Part shown: positions 10,200 to 21,610 of the stretch, one piece after another
How positions within the stretch are numbered: the stretch's first letter is position 1
Layout: every line of letters starts with the position of its first letter
DNA from: Euglena gracilis
Taxonomy: Eukaryota; Euglenida; Euglenophyceae; Euglenales
DNA length: 64,000 nt
Direction of reading: 5' to 3'
Assembly: GCA_039621445.1 (NCBI GenBank)
Contig: CP154956.1
Span: forward strand, 52,383,386-52,447,385
Translations under genes and position numbers: made by a program
Notes under the pieces: generated by a model
What the model saw: only the letters and a program-made list of their open reading frames with translations
Told to the model about the DNA's origin: nothing
The model's database searches: none

Positions 10200-12640
10200 C
10201 TCACTGACTTCGTCAGTGAGGTTTTTTCAGATTCGGTGAACGTCGTTGCAGAGATTTGTTCCGCTGCCTCTGCTAGCAGAATCAGTGCAAAGTTTTCAGA
10301 TTCGGCTGACATCACAAGCAAAGGTTGTTTCACTGACCCAGTCAGTGAAAATTTTTTAGAGACGGTCGACACGGTCACAGAGATTTGTTCTGGTGGCTGT
10401 GACAGCAGAGTGATACACGAGGACAGTTTCATCATCCCTGTGGTCTGTGAATTTTCAGAAGAATATGCAGAAATCTGCTCGTTTCCCGGCCAATCTGTCC
10501 GAATTTTAGATTGTGGTAAAAGTTTCTGAGATCTGTGGCAGAAAGCTGTTTTCAGAACGAAAAGGAAACTGAATTTTCTGCAGCCCAGTTTTCAGAACCT
10601 GTGGCATCATTGCAAATCATGATGGAATCTGTGGCAAAAAACAATTTTCAGGCTGCAGAAACTTCATCGGCTTCAGGATTTTCAGAAACGACACAGGAAT
10701 CAGAATCTGATTCTGATTCGGAGAGGGGGTTAATTACATGTATAAGGCCCATCACTGTGGCAGGGCCAGAAAATTTACAGCTGGTTCCACTGCATGGCAG
10801 TGACGACGAATCAGACCCCCCAGCTTACGAAAGCGAAATTGAGGAAGAAAAACAGGCTGAAAACGCAATAATTCAGGAAATGGTTATGCGAAGAATGAAA
10901 GCTGCTGGCATGTGGCCAGTACAGTTTTCAGGTTTTCAGCAAATTTCTGTGTCGTCACGAGACAGCAGCCCAGGGCCAGAACAAAAAGTATTGTGTTGAA
11001 ACAGCCCAGCCAGAACCATTGCTGTTAACACAGATTTCAGAATCGCAGTCAGCACAGCCAGCTGCAGCCCAAGTGCAGGTTTGTCAGCCAGCTCAGCCGT
11101 TTTTGGCTGAGATATCTGTCCCTGCCCAGATGACTTCACAGGTTTTTCAGCCAGCCCAGCAGTTTTGGACTGAGTCATCTGTCCCAGCAATCATGAGGCC
11201 AGCCGAGATGACTTCACAGGTTTTTCAGCCAGCCCAGTAGTTTTCGGCTGAGTCATCTGTTCCAACAATCATGGGGCCAGCCCAGATGCCTGGGCAGAGT
11301 TTTCAGCCAGCGTCAACAGTGTCTTCAAACAGAGGCCCAGCCCAGGATTTTCGGCCAATTCAGCCAGATTTTGCACAGACCCAGCCACAAAATTTGCAGC
11401 CAAACACCAGTTTATCTGCAGAAACTGGGTCCGAAAACCCTGAAAATCAGCATGATGTGGAAATGGAATCGGGCTATGGCCAATCTGATGATGATTGGAA
11501 CAACTGGGGTGAAGAAATCAGGTGCAAAATTGAATGTTTACATGGCAGACTTTTGGTGCAGGAAGGAAAAAACCCTGAAAAAACGGCTGAAAATCTGGTG
11601 GGGGAGGCAGAAAACAGCAGGCATTGGCCATGTCACAGGGGCAGACATTGAATCTGGTGAATGAGGCATTGGGCATGCATGATCGGCGAATGGCTGATCA
11701 CATTGCCATGGTGAAACGTGAAATTCAGGCTGAACTGAGTGCAACCGTAAACGACGTGCTTTTGCAGTTTCAGCAAAATGGTGAAATGGTGCAAAATCCG
11801 GCCCAATGCCAAAGGCATTCGCTGAGTGTGGAAGTGGAACGGCAGTTTGCTGAAAAAGTGAAGAATGTGGAGGATGGAGTAAACTCGTTTTTTGAGGCCC
11901 AGGTTGAGGGGTTGAGAAAAAATGAGAGGGATTTTTCTCAGAAGCTGTCGATTTTGGAAAAATCTGTGGGGGAAATGCAACAAGTGGGGGAGAAGGAAAA
12001 ACAGCAGGAAATTGCTGTTAATCAGGTCAAATCTGCAGTCGGTGAGCTAAGCTCTGGTCTGGAGGGACGTTTCGGGATCATTTTTCAGCAATGTAAAAGT
12101 TTTGGGGGAGACTGAGTGTGCCAAATTTCAGGCACAGGCTGAGAAATTGAAGGAATTTTCACAGTCCCTGGAGCGAGAGAGCAAAGCTCTGAATGACCGT
12201 TTGGGGAGGTTGGAGAATTTTCTGGGTCGGAAAGATTCTCCCATTGAGAAAGTCTGTGACCTGATTAACAGGAGTGAGGAAACAATTCGGTTGGAGGTGC
12301 AAAGGGAGTTGCGGCTGCAAACGAGAAAGAATTTGGAGGTCATTATCAGTGAAATGTTGCAGGAAAGGTTGAGGCTGAGTGAAAGGGAGGGGCAGTTTGA
12401 AAAAGTTCGGGCTGAAATGGAAAATTCAATGAAACAGCAGGTTGGAGTTTTACTGCAACAGCAGTCCAGTGAACTTTTTAAATAACAGCAGGAGCGGAAA
12501 AAATTGCAACAAAAGCTGGATTTATTTCAGGCTGAGTTTTTGGTGATGAAAAATCAGCAAGCTGAATCTGCCAAATCTGCGACAGTGGATCTGACAAAGG
12601 AAACGAGAGAAAAATAAGCTGGAAACTCAGAAATCGAAGA
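10200..12640 (+). pseudogene. Gag N-terminal region, element B
   Basis: Consecutive plus-strand readings (through 10529, 10535-10999, 11019-11651, 11624-12115, 12102-12485) share one composition: Ser/Glu/Gln-rich with short repeats, for example four or five variants of SVPAQMTSQVFQPAQQF at about 11110-11340. A long Glu/Gln/Lys heptad region follows (MGETECAKFQAQAEKLKEF onward) that looks like coiled coil. Stops or one-base shifts separate the pieces. No named domain is visible. By position and analogy with element A this is the long N-terminal part of Gag. Confidence 0.6.
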
Positions 12641-12671
12641 GTTTGATCTTTTTGGTTACAACGATTTACCT

Positions 12672-14100
12672 GTGATCGAGAAAAATCCGGTTGAAATTGA
12701 AGGCTATGAATACGCTGAACCAGGGTCACATGCGACACATGTCAGGCAGGTTTGTGCACGACCTGTGGGGGCAGTGAGTGAAGGTGCAGGGCTGGTTTCA
12801 TCAAATGCAGTGGCAACGCATCAATTGATGAAAAACCTGGTAGCTCCAATTTTTTCTGGACAGCCAAAAGACTGGTCGTCCTTTGTGCGGGATTGGGATC
12901 AATATTTCAGGACGTTGGTTACTTTGCAAAATGGACGTGTGTCTGATTCACTCAAACTTCAGCTTTTTGCAATGACGCTGGACGGCACAAAAAAAAAGGA
13001 ATTGCAATTCCGAATGTAATTGAACGGAAAAACATCTTTCGAGGAGGAATTTGACAGGATTGACGGGAAATATGCTGGAACTCAGTCCGTCTGTGCCAGA
13101 AAAAAATGGAATGATGTCAACCTTGTGAACCAAGGAAAAATTACCGCACGGGAATGGCGAGACTTTGTCATAAATTTCAGAATGGCCTGGAGACAGGTGA
13201 AAAGTGCCACTGATGATGAGGCAGAAAGACTGGTCAAAGGAAAACTGCCAAATTTCATTTTGCATTGGGTCGCAGATGAGGAGGAAAGGAAATCAACGTG
13301 TGGACCGAAAGTCAAAATGTACCCTGGAGTGCCAGCAACGGAGGAGAACATTATTTGTGCCGTGGAACGTGTCACTGGGGAAAAGTCCTGCAAGGGTTCG
13401 AAAGTTTCACCGCTGGAGTTCGAAGTCTTTTTGCCCAACACTACGATTTGCGACAAACTGAAAGAGGTCAGTGGGAAACCAATCACAGGCACGGATAAAA
13501 GGATTAAAATTGTGGAGGAACAGCCAAAAATGGGAGTTGAAGAAATTTTCCGTTTTGTTGAGCGGAAATTGTCCTCCAGGGATAATCAAGACATGTTTCA
13601 CAGTTCCAGAGAGCCAAATGTGTCCGGAAACCGGAGGGCCAGGTCTGCAAAGGCAGATCGGGCCAAGGGGTCCAGGACACCCTCCCCAGCACGGTCAGCA
13701 AAGGGGGGCGAAACGGTGGCAAAACCGTCTGTTGGAAAATCAGATTCACAGGTGGCAGCTCCGGCGACCAATACAAACGTGAACCCCCCAGTGCAAAATC
13801 CAGGGCCAGTGATTCGATCACAGTCATTGCCACCCCCACAGCAATCTCAATTTAGCAATGGGGGGGGATCAAGAAGTGATTCTGGGTGGAATTCAAATGC
13901 CAACACCAATTTTCAGGGAAATGAGTGGTGGCACTCAAATCAACAGAATTTTGATTCACGGTCTGGTGGTGGCAAAGGCAAAAGGCAAAGGCAAGGGCAA
14001 AGCAAACAATTCTTGTTGGAAAGGAAACAATGGAAATGACTGGTCTAGGGGAAAGGGCCAGGATGGGTGGAAAAGGCAAAGGCAAAGGAAGGGGTAAAGG
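12672..14100 (+). pseudogene. Gag capsid-like region and basic tail, element B
   Basis: Readings 12672-13019 and 13020-14039 are one protein split by a stop at 13017. It contains VAPIFSGQPKDWSSFVRDWD, then SLKLQLFAMTLDG, ITAREWRDFVINFRMAWRQV and LPNFILHWVADEEERK, the Ty3/gypsy Gag capsid pattern. The tail is Gly/Lys/Arg-rich (SGGGKGKRQRQGQSK). Unlike element A, I see no CCHC zinc knuckle; the basic tail probably serves RNA binding. Its capsid block is homologous to element A reading 4686-5501. Confidence 0.75.
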
Positions 14101-14639
14101 AAACCATTGCTAGGATAGCCGGGGTGGACCGTTGGGGGCGGGAGCCGCCCAGGGCTCGCATACCCAGCCACACACAAAGACATACGCAAATCCCAGGTGG
14201 CAAGAAAAATCTCGTGCGAGTGAAAACGAAAGCACGATGAAAAATCTGCCATCCCAGGAGATACCACTTTGGAAATATTTTGGAGTGGAGATATTGGAGG
14301 TACCCCCCCGGATATTTTCAGATCATCGCTGCGGGGGTGCCCTGTACAGAATATAGCTTGGCCAAAACATTGGGAGTCAGAAATTTGGAGGGGACAGATC
14401 GGCTTCAAGCCAAAAATGTGCTGGATTGAAAATCCCCGTCATGGACTTTTGCGGAAAAGACCCTGTGTTCAAAATCTGACTTTTGTCGATGTTGAATTTT
14501 GTCAATTTTCAGATTGGGGATATCAAAAGCCCACCCGAATCTGGGGGAGCGAAAATCTGAGCAAGCTACAAAACAAACTTTGTGATGGCCAGACCTGCCC
14601 GAATTTGATTCCTGGGGGTAGGAGTCACCGAGAAAAGTT

Positions 14640-15130
14640 GTGAGGATATGGAGTGACAGTTGGCACCCAGAAAAAATGGAGGATGCCCAAACAACTGGTG
14701 GAGTATTTGTTAACCGTGTTGGAACGAAAAACGGGATATCGTAGGAAGGATTATGCTGTTAGGAAAGTTTGTATGGAGGAAATTGAGAAGGAGTTTCGGG
14801 TTAAGACGGAACTGGATTGTTTTGCAACCAGCCAAAATGCCAGGTGTGAAAAGTTTTATGGGGAGGATGATGATGCCATGAAAAAGCCTGCACTTTGTGG
14901 CCTGAGGTGGCTGAAAAATTGCAAAATTCCAATTGTCGGGCAATTTGTATTTGCCCAGACTGGAATAGGAGGTGGGTGAAAAATCTGGTGGCTATGGCTG
15001 TCAAAAAGATTTATTTTCCCAAGGGGACAAAGTTGTTTGAGGCTGATGGGAAGATTTTGAGGGGTACCCGTTGGGGGGTGTGGGCCTTGTTGATCGATAG
15101 AAGGCAACCCTCCCAGGGGGCATCCCCAGG
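14640..15130 (+). pseudogene. NPPW-type accessory domain upstream of protease, element B
   Basis: Reading 14653-14979 contains ELDCFATSQNARCEKFYGED. In the next frame (14895-15242) it continues as LWPEVAEKLQNSNCRAICIC, PDWNRRWVKNL and VKKIYFPKG. This is the D-x-F-A-T-x(2)-N-x(2)-C...vP.W...W...l pattern shared with element A and the DIRS-like elements, but here the NPPW core is replaced by a poorly matching stretch. A frameshift near 14900 splits it. Function unknown. Confidence 0.55.
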
Positions 15131-15165
15131 AAAGAAAAAATTGGTTCGGCTGAAAAAAAAGAATT

Positions 15166-16044
15166 TTGAGGGGGACAAAAACTCGGGGAGGAGCAAAGAA
15201 ACTCGGGGAGGACAGACAACTTCTGGTGAAAACCCAGATTGAGTTGACCAATGGCGAGGAGAAAACAGCCAGAATTTTGATTGACACGGGGGCTGAGGCA
15301 AACCTCATTCGACAAGGGTTGATAGGGGACCTCCTAATGTATCCTGCTAAGGACCCGTTAAGGTTTGAAACTGCCAGTGGGCAAAATTTGGCGGGGGGGA
15401 GCAGATGTGCAAAGATGACAATGATCCTACAACAAAATTGGAATGAGGAAAGGGAAATTGAGAGGGTGGAATATGATGTTGAATTTTATGAGGAAAACAT
15501 CAAAGTTGATGCCATTCTTTCTTATCCATGGTTGGCAGAATCAAAACTGGGAATTTTTCCACACCACAAGGCGTTGGTAAAAGACAGCCCCGACCTGATT
15601 TTTTTGCGCGGTGTTGAAAGACGGAGGGGTCCGCAAAAATTCAGGGATGATACAAACTTTTCAGTGGACAATGTGACTGTGGCGGACGGGTCTTCGTTTG
15701 GGTTGCAAAAACTTGGTCTTTGTTTGCCATTGGAAGGGTTGGACCAGGAATTGCAATTTTTGAGTAATGAGGACCAAGGAAAGGTTGCCACAAATTTGGA
15801 GGGAAGTGACCCCCCAGTGCAAGTTATCAACCGAATGATAATTGCAAGGGAGGGGGAGGACAAAAAAGAGGAGGAACGGGTAGCCAAGTTGAGGGAACAA
15901 GTTTTGGAAGATTACCGGGGGACAGTATTTCGGTCATCGCCATTTCCAGACCCCCCCCGAAAGAGGGCAATATGGTTATGCATACATACCGCTGAAGGAG
16001 GGGGCAAAGCCAACCAGGCAAAAGCCATTTTTCATGCACGGTGA
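15166..16044 (+). pseudogene. Aspartic protease region, element B
   Basis: The reading holds KTARILIDTGAEANLIRQGL, a textbook retropepsin DTG-A active-site block, followed by DPLRFETASGQNLAGG and VDAILSYPWLAESKLGIFP, the expected second half. The C-terminal 150 residues lead into RT through an acidic linker ending in the ..ERRVAKL..V..DYRG.VF region that precedes gypsy RT. It would mature Gag-Pol. The frame is open throughout and overlaps the RT reading by 11 bases in another frame, so either a shift separates them or they were one frame originally. Confidence 0.85.
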
Positions 16045-16831
16045 GAGGAAAGAGGCACTTGAAAAAATCACCCAAGACTGGCTCGACAAAAAATACATTG
16101 ACCCGGCCACAGCCAAAAATTCTGAATGGCTGTCCCACACTTTTCCAGTTCCAAAAAAATCCAACGATTTTCCTTGGAGGGGGGTGGTGGACCTCAGGGG
16201 CTCAAACAGCCAAACAGGGCGATGCAACTACCCCCTACCCAAAATTGAAGACATTTTGGTCAAACATGGTGCAAACCAGATGTTTTCGATCATCGATTTG
16301 AAGCAAGCTTTCCACCAACAACCTCTACACCCAGAAAGTCGACCCATAACGTGTTGTTTTACCCCCAAAGGCATTTTTCAGTGGAGGGTGAACGTGATGG
16401 GTTTGACAAATGCCCCCCAACAATTACACCAAATGATCGATGACCGTTTGACACCAGTAAGGGAAATCGCAACAGGGTACATAGACGACACACTGGTAGG
16501 GACAACGGTCGGGGAGGACCTGGTGGGGGCACACGAAAAAGATTTGAGAAGGGTGTTGGAGGTACTGAAAACAGAACTTTTGGTGGCTGATGAATTCAAA
16601 GCCAAACTTTTTGTGGAGGAGGTTGAATTTTGTGGACAATTTTTTGGAAATGGGACTAGGAGGCCTGCACCGGGTATGTTACGAGCGATCGAAAAGTGGG
16701 AGGTTCCAAAAACAATTACGGCTTTGAGAGCCTTTTTAGGATTCACAAATTATTACAATGCATACATTCACATGTATGCGGAAGTAGCTTCCCGGCTGCA
16801 AGACAAATTGAAAGTCCCTAGGGAGGTGTGA
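16034..16831 (+). pseudogene. Reverse transcriptase, element B
   Basis: The 265-residue reading is a nearly intact RT: LDKKYIDPATAKNSEWLSHT (fingers), RGVVDLRGSNSQTGRCNYPL, FSIIDLKQAFHQQPLH (first Asp), FQWRVNVMGLTNAPQQLHQM, GYIDDTLVGT (YIDD), and the closing GLTNYY-like block FLGFTNYYNAYIHMYAEVAS. It ends at a stop at 16829; the next residues in a shifted frame lead into RNase H. It synthesises cDNA from element RNA in the cytoplasmic particle. It is the best preserved RT in the window. Confidence 0.92.
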
Positions 16832-17116
16832 AAGAAAGGAAGTAGAAAACCTGTGGAATTTGATGGGGAGGATTTACAAGCTTTTGAGGAGCTGAAAAAA
16901 AGGTTGTGCTCGGGCCTAATGTTGCAACGGGTAGACCCAGATAAACCCTTTGTGCTAAGGGTTGATGCCAGTGGGTACGCCGTGGGGGCAACGTTAGAGC
17001 AAATGAAGGAGGGGGGATGAATACCCACAGCCCAAGATGTGATTGAGAAAAAACCTGTGCCAGTGGCTTTTATGTCTCGAAAATTGACCGAGGGGCAACG
17101 AAAATGGACCCCCGGG
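16832..17116 (+). pseudogene. RNase H N-terminal half, element B (interrupted)
   Basis: The reading gives DLQAFEELKKRLCSGLMLQR, PFVLRVDASGYAVGATLEQM (the first RNase H Asp in VDAS), a stop at 17018, then KPVPVAFMSRKLTEGQRKWT. The domain stops at CCCGGG where the mini LTR element is inserted, and resumes at 18314 with GELETYAI. In the duplicate at 44820 the two halves are directly joined, which proves the interruption is an insertion. Confidence 0.88.
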
Positions 17117-17462
17117 TGTAGGCTTCAGGGGGGGGGTACTTGCCTGAAAACACACCTCAGCTTTCCCCACCACCTGTGCCATGGCCCCCAGGGCAAGCAA
17201 CCTGGGAGAGCCCTTTTCACAAATCTCAGCTGGCAATCTGTCAAACTTGAACTTTGAACTTGACTTTTCCAAATCCCTTCCAGACTTCCCAACACAGCAA
17301 TCCAAGAACTTGCCAGATACAACTGCTGCAAAGTGATGCACTGTTTGCCATACCACTGTGAAAAACACAAAGTAGAATTTCACTGGTAGGAATCTCTTTT
17401 CTGGCCATGCCTAATTGAAGATTGCAATCACAGATTCTGGAATCTTTTGCTGTCCGCTCTCA
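17117..17462. repeat. Left LTR of the mini LTR element
   Basis: It is 346 bp, TG...CA, with a 9-G run near its start, and is directly preceded by the CGGG target duplication. Confidence 0.9.
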
Positions 17463-17968
17463 CCCCCCTTCCTGAACAATTGCTGCGCAATTGCCCAGGC
17501 ATTCGCAGCACAGCGGACAGACGAGCCACTTAGCCCCGCGCAGAACACGAAGAGAGACAGACACGCAGAAGACGAAGACGGAGAAAACGATCAAACCGTG
17601 ACATTTACTGCCACAGAACAGCACCAGCAGACGGCATCACATCAATGCCAAATCATCACGGCAGAGGGTTTTATCGGTTAACCCACAACCCATGGCAATG
17701 CCAACATCTGGGCTGTCCAAGGCACCAAATGACCACCATCTCGTTCTCCAGTACGTGCCTCACGGCTCATCTCGATGCTCCACCGGTGCTCGATTCTGTT
17801 GTACGTGCCTCACGGCTCATCACCATCTCCTGTAATTGTAATCTCAGATGTCATCAATGACAATGTGCAATGATGATCAATCTTGTCACCTTCTGAAATG
17901 TCTACTTTTCCCATGGTCTCCACAGGATCCTTTGTCAGCCTGGCAATTGCAAATCTCACATCACTTTG
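17463..17968. other. Non-coding centre of the mini LTR element
   Basis: The 506 bp hold no supported gene. A 20-bp motif, gtacgtgcctcacggctcat, occurs twice, at 17751-17770 and 17801-17820, with a 50-bp period. I see no primer-binding site complementary to a recognisable tRNA end and no purine tract before the right LTR. Confidence 0.7.
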
Positions 17969-18313
17969 TGTAGGCTTCAGGGGGGGGTACTTGCCTGAAA
18001 ACACACCTCAGCTTTCCCCACCACCTGTGCCATGGCCCCCAGGGCAAGCAACCTGGGAGAGCCCTTTTCACCAATCTCAGCTGGCAATCTGTCAAACTTG
18101 AACTTTGAACTTGACTTTTCCAAATCCCTTCCAGACTTCCCAACACAGCAATCCAAGAACTTGCCAGATACAAGTGCTGCAAAGTGATGCACTGTGTGCC
18201 ATACCACTGTGAAAAACACAAAGTAGAATTTCACTGGTAGGAATCTCTTTTCTGGCCATGCCTAATTGAAGATTGCAATCACAGATTCTGGAATCTTTTG
18301 CTGTCCGCTCTCA
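17969..18313. repeat. Right LTR of the mini LTR element
   Basis: It is 345 bp, near identical to 17117-17462, and is followed by the second CGGG target duplication. Confidence 0.9.
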
Positions 18314-18768
18314 CGGGGAGTTGGAGACGTATGCCATTATTTTGGCACTACAAAAATGGGAAAGTTGGATTGGATTGCAACCCGTTTTGGTTTTGACCGA
18401 CCACCAAAGTTTGGAGTCTTGGACAAGGGAAGTCCTAGACACCCCCCAGTGGTCCGGTTGGGAGGAGGGCGAGATGACATCACATTTTCTCCAAGTATGA
18501 TTTGACGGTGGGATATATCCCGGGTAAAGAAAATACCATAGCGGATATCCTTAGTCGGTGGGCATACGTAGCTTCACAGGCCCTAAGGGACATAAGTAAG
18601 CACGGGTCGGCCGAAGACAAGGATGAAATGGAAAATTTTATCCGGGAGGAAAAAGAAGAGGAAAAACAGTGTTTGGAGATAAGAATAAAAAACCAGCCCA
18701 ATTTACGTAATGCCTGGATACGGGGGGTGACAACCCGTAGTGGCAAAAACGTAACGCCTGAAGAGTAA
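18314..18768 (+). pseudogene. RNase H C-terminal half, element B copy 1
   Basis: After the nested insertion the reading resumes: GELETYAIILALQKWESWIG, LQPVLVLTDHQSLESW, and after a frameshift near 18485 (shared by both copies) LTVGYIPGKENTIADILSRW. These are the DH and PGxxNxxADxLSR RNase H blocks. An acidic tail leads to the integrase. The shared frameshift predates the duplication. Confidence 0.88.
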
Positions 18769-18962
18769 AAAGGAGATTGCACAAGGAGGGGAACCGAGGG
18801 TGGGGTAGACCCAGGAGGAAAAAACACCCCTGTGGACACACACTCATAAGGGCCCAGGAAATAAAATAAACGAGTTCATTTTTGGGATGAGAAAGTGGGG
18901 GGGGGGGAGACGACCCCTGTCCCGGAGACGGCTAAAAGTTCGAGGGGGGACACTCGTATGGA

Positions 18963-20200
18963 GTGGGGGACGCCCTGCCAAGTACGACCCCTAAGGATAT
19001 TAAGCCCGTATGGGAGCGTGATTGGGGGGAAGCATATTCCCAATGCCCCACATGGAAAGAAAAATGGGTAGCTACCAAAGGCGGTTCAATGTGGCCAAAG
19101 GGCTTCAAAGTGCTAAATGGCCAATTGTTTTTTGAAGAAAAGTTGTGTGTGCCTGAAAGTTTTCAACACTTGGTGATTCAAGAAATTCACGAGTTTTTGG
19201 GGCACGTTGGCCCTGAAAAAGTTTGGAAACACGTGGCAATCCGTTTTGTTTGGGCTGATTAAAAGGCTGCAAAACAACTCAACCAAATTTGCAGCAAAAA
19301 TTGTTCCACATGCCAAGCGCGTGTGAGGGGGGAGAGTTTGAAAGGACCGATCGAGTCCACACCCTTACCCCCTGCACTGATGACAAGTGTCGCCATCGAT
19401 TTGTTTCGAATGCCAAGAGTTTTACACGATGGGGGGGAGTATGACACCCTAGCCCTTTGTGTGGATAGGCATTCGGGATGGATTGTGGGGGTTCCATGCA
19501 AGGAAAAGGGATTAACCGGTGCCAAGTTGGCCAAGGAAATGGTGAAAAATCAGTGGAGGCCTTTTGGGGTTCCTTCGGTCATCTCAAGTGACCAAGGGAG
19601 CCATTTCACAAGCACTTGGTGGAAAACATTGTGTGCACTTTTGGGGATTCGGTTGGCATATTCCCAAGCGTACCACCACCAAGCAAACGGGAGGGTTGAG
19701 AGAGCCGGACAACAGGTAATGGAGGTGTTGGGAAATTGTATGTGGAGGAAAAAATTAATTGGGTTGAGGCTTTACCCCAAGTTTTGGACCGAATTCACGA
19801 CGTAAAGGGGGAAAGCGGGTTCAGCCCATATGAAATTATGACAGGAAGGGAAAGACCATTGGCAGGGGTACCCTACCAACCACCCAAAGAATGTGAGGAT
19901 TCGGTGGAGTTTTTCCGAAGGATGCAAGACATTGATGGGAGGGTGGCTAGGATACTCAGCAAGAATCATGAGGAGGAGGTGGCAAGGATAAATAACGGGA
20001 GGAAAGAAATGGAACCCCTAAAGGTGGGGACGACGGTTTGGTATAGGAGTCCCGAGGGGTGGGGTGAGAAGCTTGACTCTAGGTGGGTAGGACCTGGGGT
20101 CGTGAAAGGAAGAGAAGGAGAACGGAGTTATGTAATTGAGATAAAACCTGGGGTGGAGACGAAAGCTCATAGGAGTTTTTTGAATGAGTATCGAGAACCC
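18963..20200 (+). pseudogene. Integrase, element B copy 1
   Basis: The region shows an HHCC zinc-binding part (IHEFLGHVGPEKVWKHV ... CSKNCSTC) and the DDE core: VAIDLFRMPRV, ISSDQGSHFTSTWW and HHQANGRVERAGQQ, with 35 residues between the second Asp and the Glu as in retroviral-type integrases. A TAA at 19261 and frame changes near 19320 and 19740 break it. In copy 2 the TAA codon is GAA, so this stop arose after duplication or was repaired there. The enzyme would insert element cDNA into chromatin. The GPY/F-like region follows (TTVWYRSPEGWGEKLDSRWV). Confidence 0.9.
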
Positions 20201-20261
20201 CAAGTGGAAGGTAAGGGGGTACCTCTTTTTTACTATAAACGGACCGAAAAAGAGGAAGATG

Positions 20262-20488
20262 CATTACCTGATGAGTGGGAGGTGGAAAAAATTATAAGAC
20301 ACCGGAAAGCAAAAGGTGGAAAGTGGGAATTTTTGACCAAGTGGGTCGGATATGAGGACGGGGAGGAAACCTGGGAACCGGCTGGAAATTTCATCCACAG
20401 ATTCAGTGGGGAGTTTGTAAAGTATTGTCGTGAGAAAAAAGTGAAAATGGACATAATGTCCGAACTCAAAATTGACGGTGGGCCATAA
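20262..20488 (+). pseudogene. Integrase C-terminal chromodomain, element B copy 1
   Basis: The C-terminus reads WEVEKIIRHRKAKGGKWEFL, TKWVGYEDGEETWEPAGNFI, then a basic helix ending at the stop at 20486. This is a chromodomain: VE.I...R.....EYLVKW.GY....TWEP..N. The aromatic cage positions are W/Y-like (W, W, Y). In chromoviruses this domain guides insertion to modified histones. It is open in the last 250-residue reading (19736-20488). Confidence 0.88.
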
Positions 20489-20897
20489 GCTCTTGAGTGA
20501 GCTAGGAGGCCTTGATTCAAGATTGTGGGAAGGCAAAGTGCCGTTTTTAACCCAACACCAAAATTCAAAAACCGAATTTGCACGTCCGTGTGGGTGTGAG
20601 TGCACGCACACACGCATGAGCGTGTAAATGAGAGAATGTACAAATGCAAGATTTTGCGAAGAAGAGTGGAAATTGGAGAAAAAGGCCCTGCAAGGGGGCC
20701 AGGAGTGCAAGGGGCACCTCAGTGCATTTGCCGCCGCATTGCTATTATATTCGCCCCACTGCGCTCATTGCCCCACCGCACTTTCTATTTTTGCCCTCCC
20801 CTCCTCTTCCCTCCCGGTGTTGTTAGGGTTTGGAGATTGATTCTTTGAGATGATGGGTTACATTGTGGTTGGGAGTCCTTGGTCATATTATGAGCCC

Positions 20898-21395
20898 CCC
20901 TTCGGTTTGACAAAAATCCCCCCGACCCGATGAGAGGGGGGGGGGCGCTTAATTTTTTTTGGATAAAAATCCCCCCGGCCCGAGGAGGGGGGCGCTTGAT
21001 TTTTTGACAAAAATCTCCCCGGCCCGAGGAGGGGGGGGGGGCTTGATTTTTTTGATAAAAATCCCCCCGGTCCGAGGAGGGGGGGGGGCGCTTGAGTTTT
21101 TTTTGACAAAAATCCCCAACCCGAGAAGGGGGGGGCATGATTTTTTTGGCAAAAATCTCCCCCGGCCCGAGGAGGGGGGGCGCTTGATTTTTTTGACAAA
21201 AATCTCCCCGGCCCGAGGAGGGGGGGGGGGGGCTTGACAAATTTGAACCAAAAATCCCCCCCGGCCCGAGGAGGAGGGGGGGCGCCAACCGAATTTTTAC
21301 CAAAAAGCCCCCGACCCGTTGGAAAAGGGGGGGGGCAGATCTTGGTGAACACCCTCATACCACCCGTGAGAAGCGGGGGGGGGGCAGCCAAATAT
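20898..21395 (+). repeat. G-run tandem repeat, about 48-bp unit, 3' non-coding part of element B
   Basis: About nine units of the form ACAAAAATCCCCCCGGCCCG, AGG, 7-12 G, CGCTTGATTTTTTT occur between the chromodomain and the polypurine tract. Each unit can pair its C-run with its G-run. The same array is in copy 2 (47405-47895) with changed run lengths. Long readings on either strand over this array are artefacts of the repeat. Confidence 0.85.
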
Positions 21396-21596
21396 TCATT
21401 GGTTGGTGAACCGAGTCTTTCCCAAAGGTTTGAAGGCACTTGAAAGCCATAGTCCCTGAATTTTATTTCCCGTTTGTTGGTTCAAGGGAGCATGTGTGGG
21501 ACATAGGCTTTGGGTGAAGGAGTGCCGATTGGAGGAGTTCCCCCCCTCTTTGTTGAGGAAGGGGGGGGGGGCGAGTTTTTGGTGTCCGACTAAGGT

Positions 21597-21610
21597 CGCA
21601 AGGGAGGGGG
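21597..21610 (+). promoter_or_regulatory. Polypurine tract of element B
   Basis: GCAAGGGAGGGGG abuts the first TG of the 3' LTR, the required place for the plus-strand priming tract. Confidence 0.8.

Larger units (their letters stand above)
17113..18317. mobile_element. Mini LTR retroelement (TRIM-like), 1197 bp, nested in element B
   Basis: The element spans 17117-18313. It has a 346-bp left LTR (17117-17462) and a 345-bp right LTR (17969-18313), both starting TGTAGGCTTC and ending GCTCTCA, that differ by about three substitutions and one G. The 506-bp centre has no long open frame, no retroviral motifs and no clear PBS or PPT. A CGGG target duplication flanks it (17113-17116, 18314-18317). 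The unoccupied site CCCCCGGGGAG is present in copy 2 at 44820-44830. TG...CA ends, a 4-bp duplication and lack of coding sequence fit a terminal-repeat retrotransposon in miniature, mobilised in trans. Confidence 0.9.

Noticed and set aside
17113-18317. The nested 1.2-kb segment considered as an intron of RNase H
   Set aside because: LTR structure, TG...CA ends and an exact CGGG target duplication show a transposon insertion; boundaries do not follow either intron type.
20898-21395. Regularly spaced G-run repeats considered as a CRISPR-like array
   Set aside because: Units are contiguous tandem repeats with no unique spacers, inside a retrotransposon of a eukaryote.
20785-21439. Pro-rich minus-strand readings over the G-run array (PPPPRAGGDFCQK type)
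   Set aside because: They exist in several frames at once and follow the repeat unit, not codon usage; no start context or homologue.
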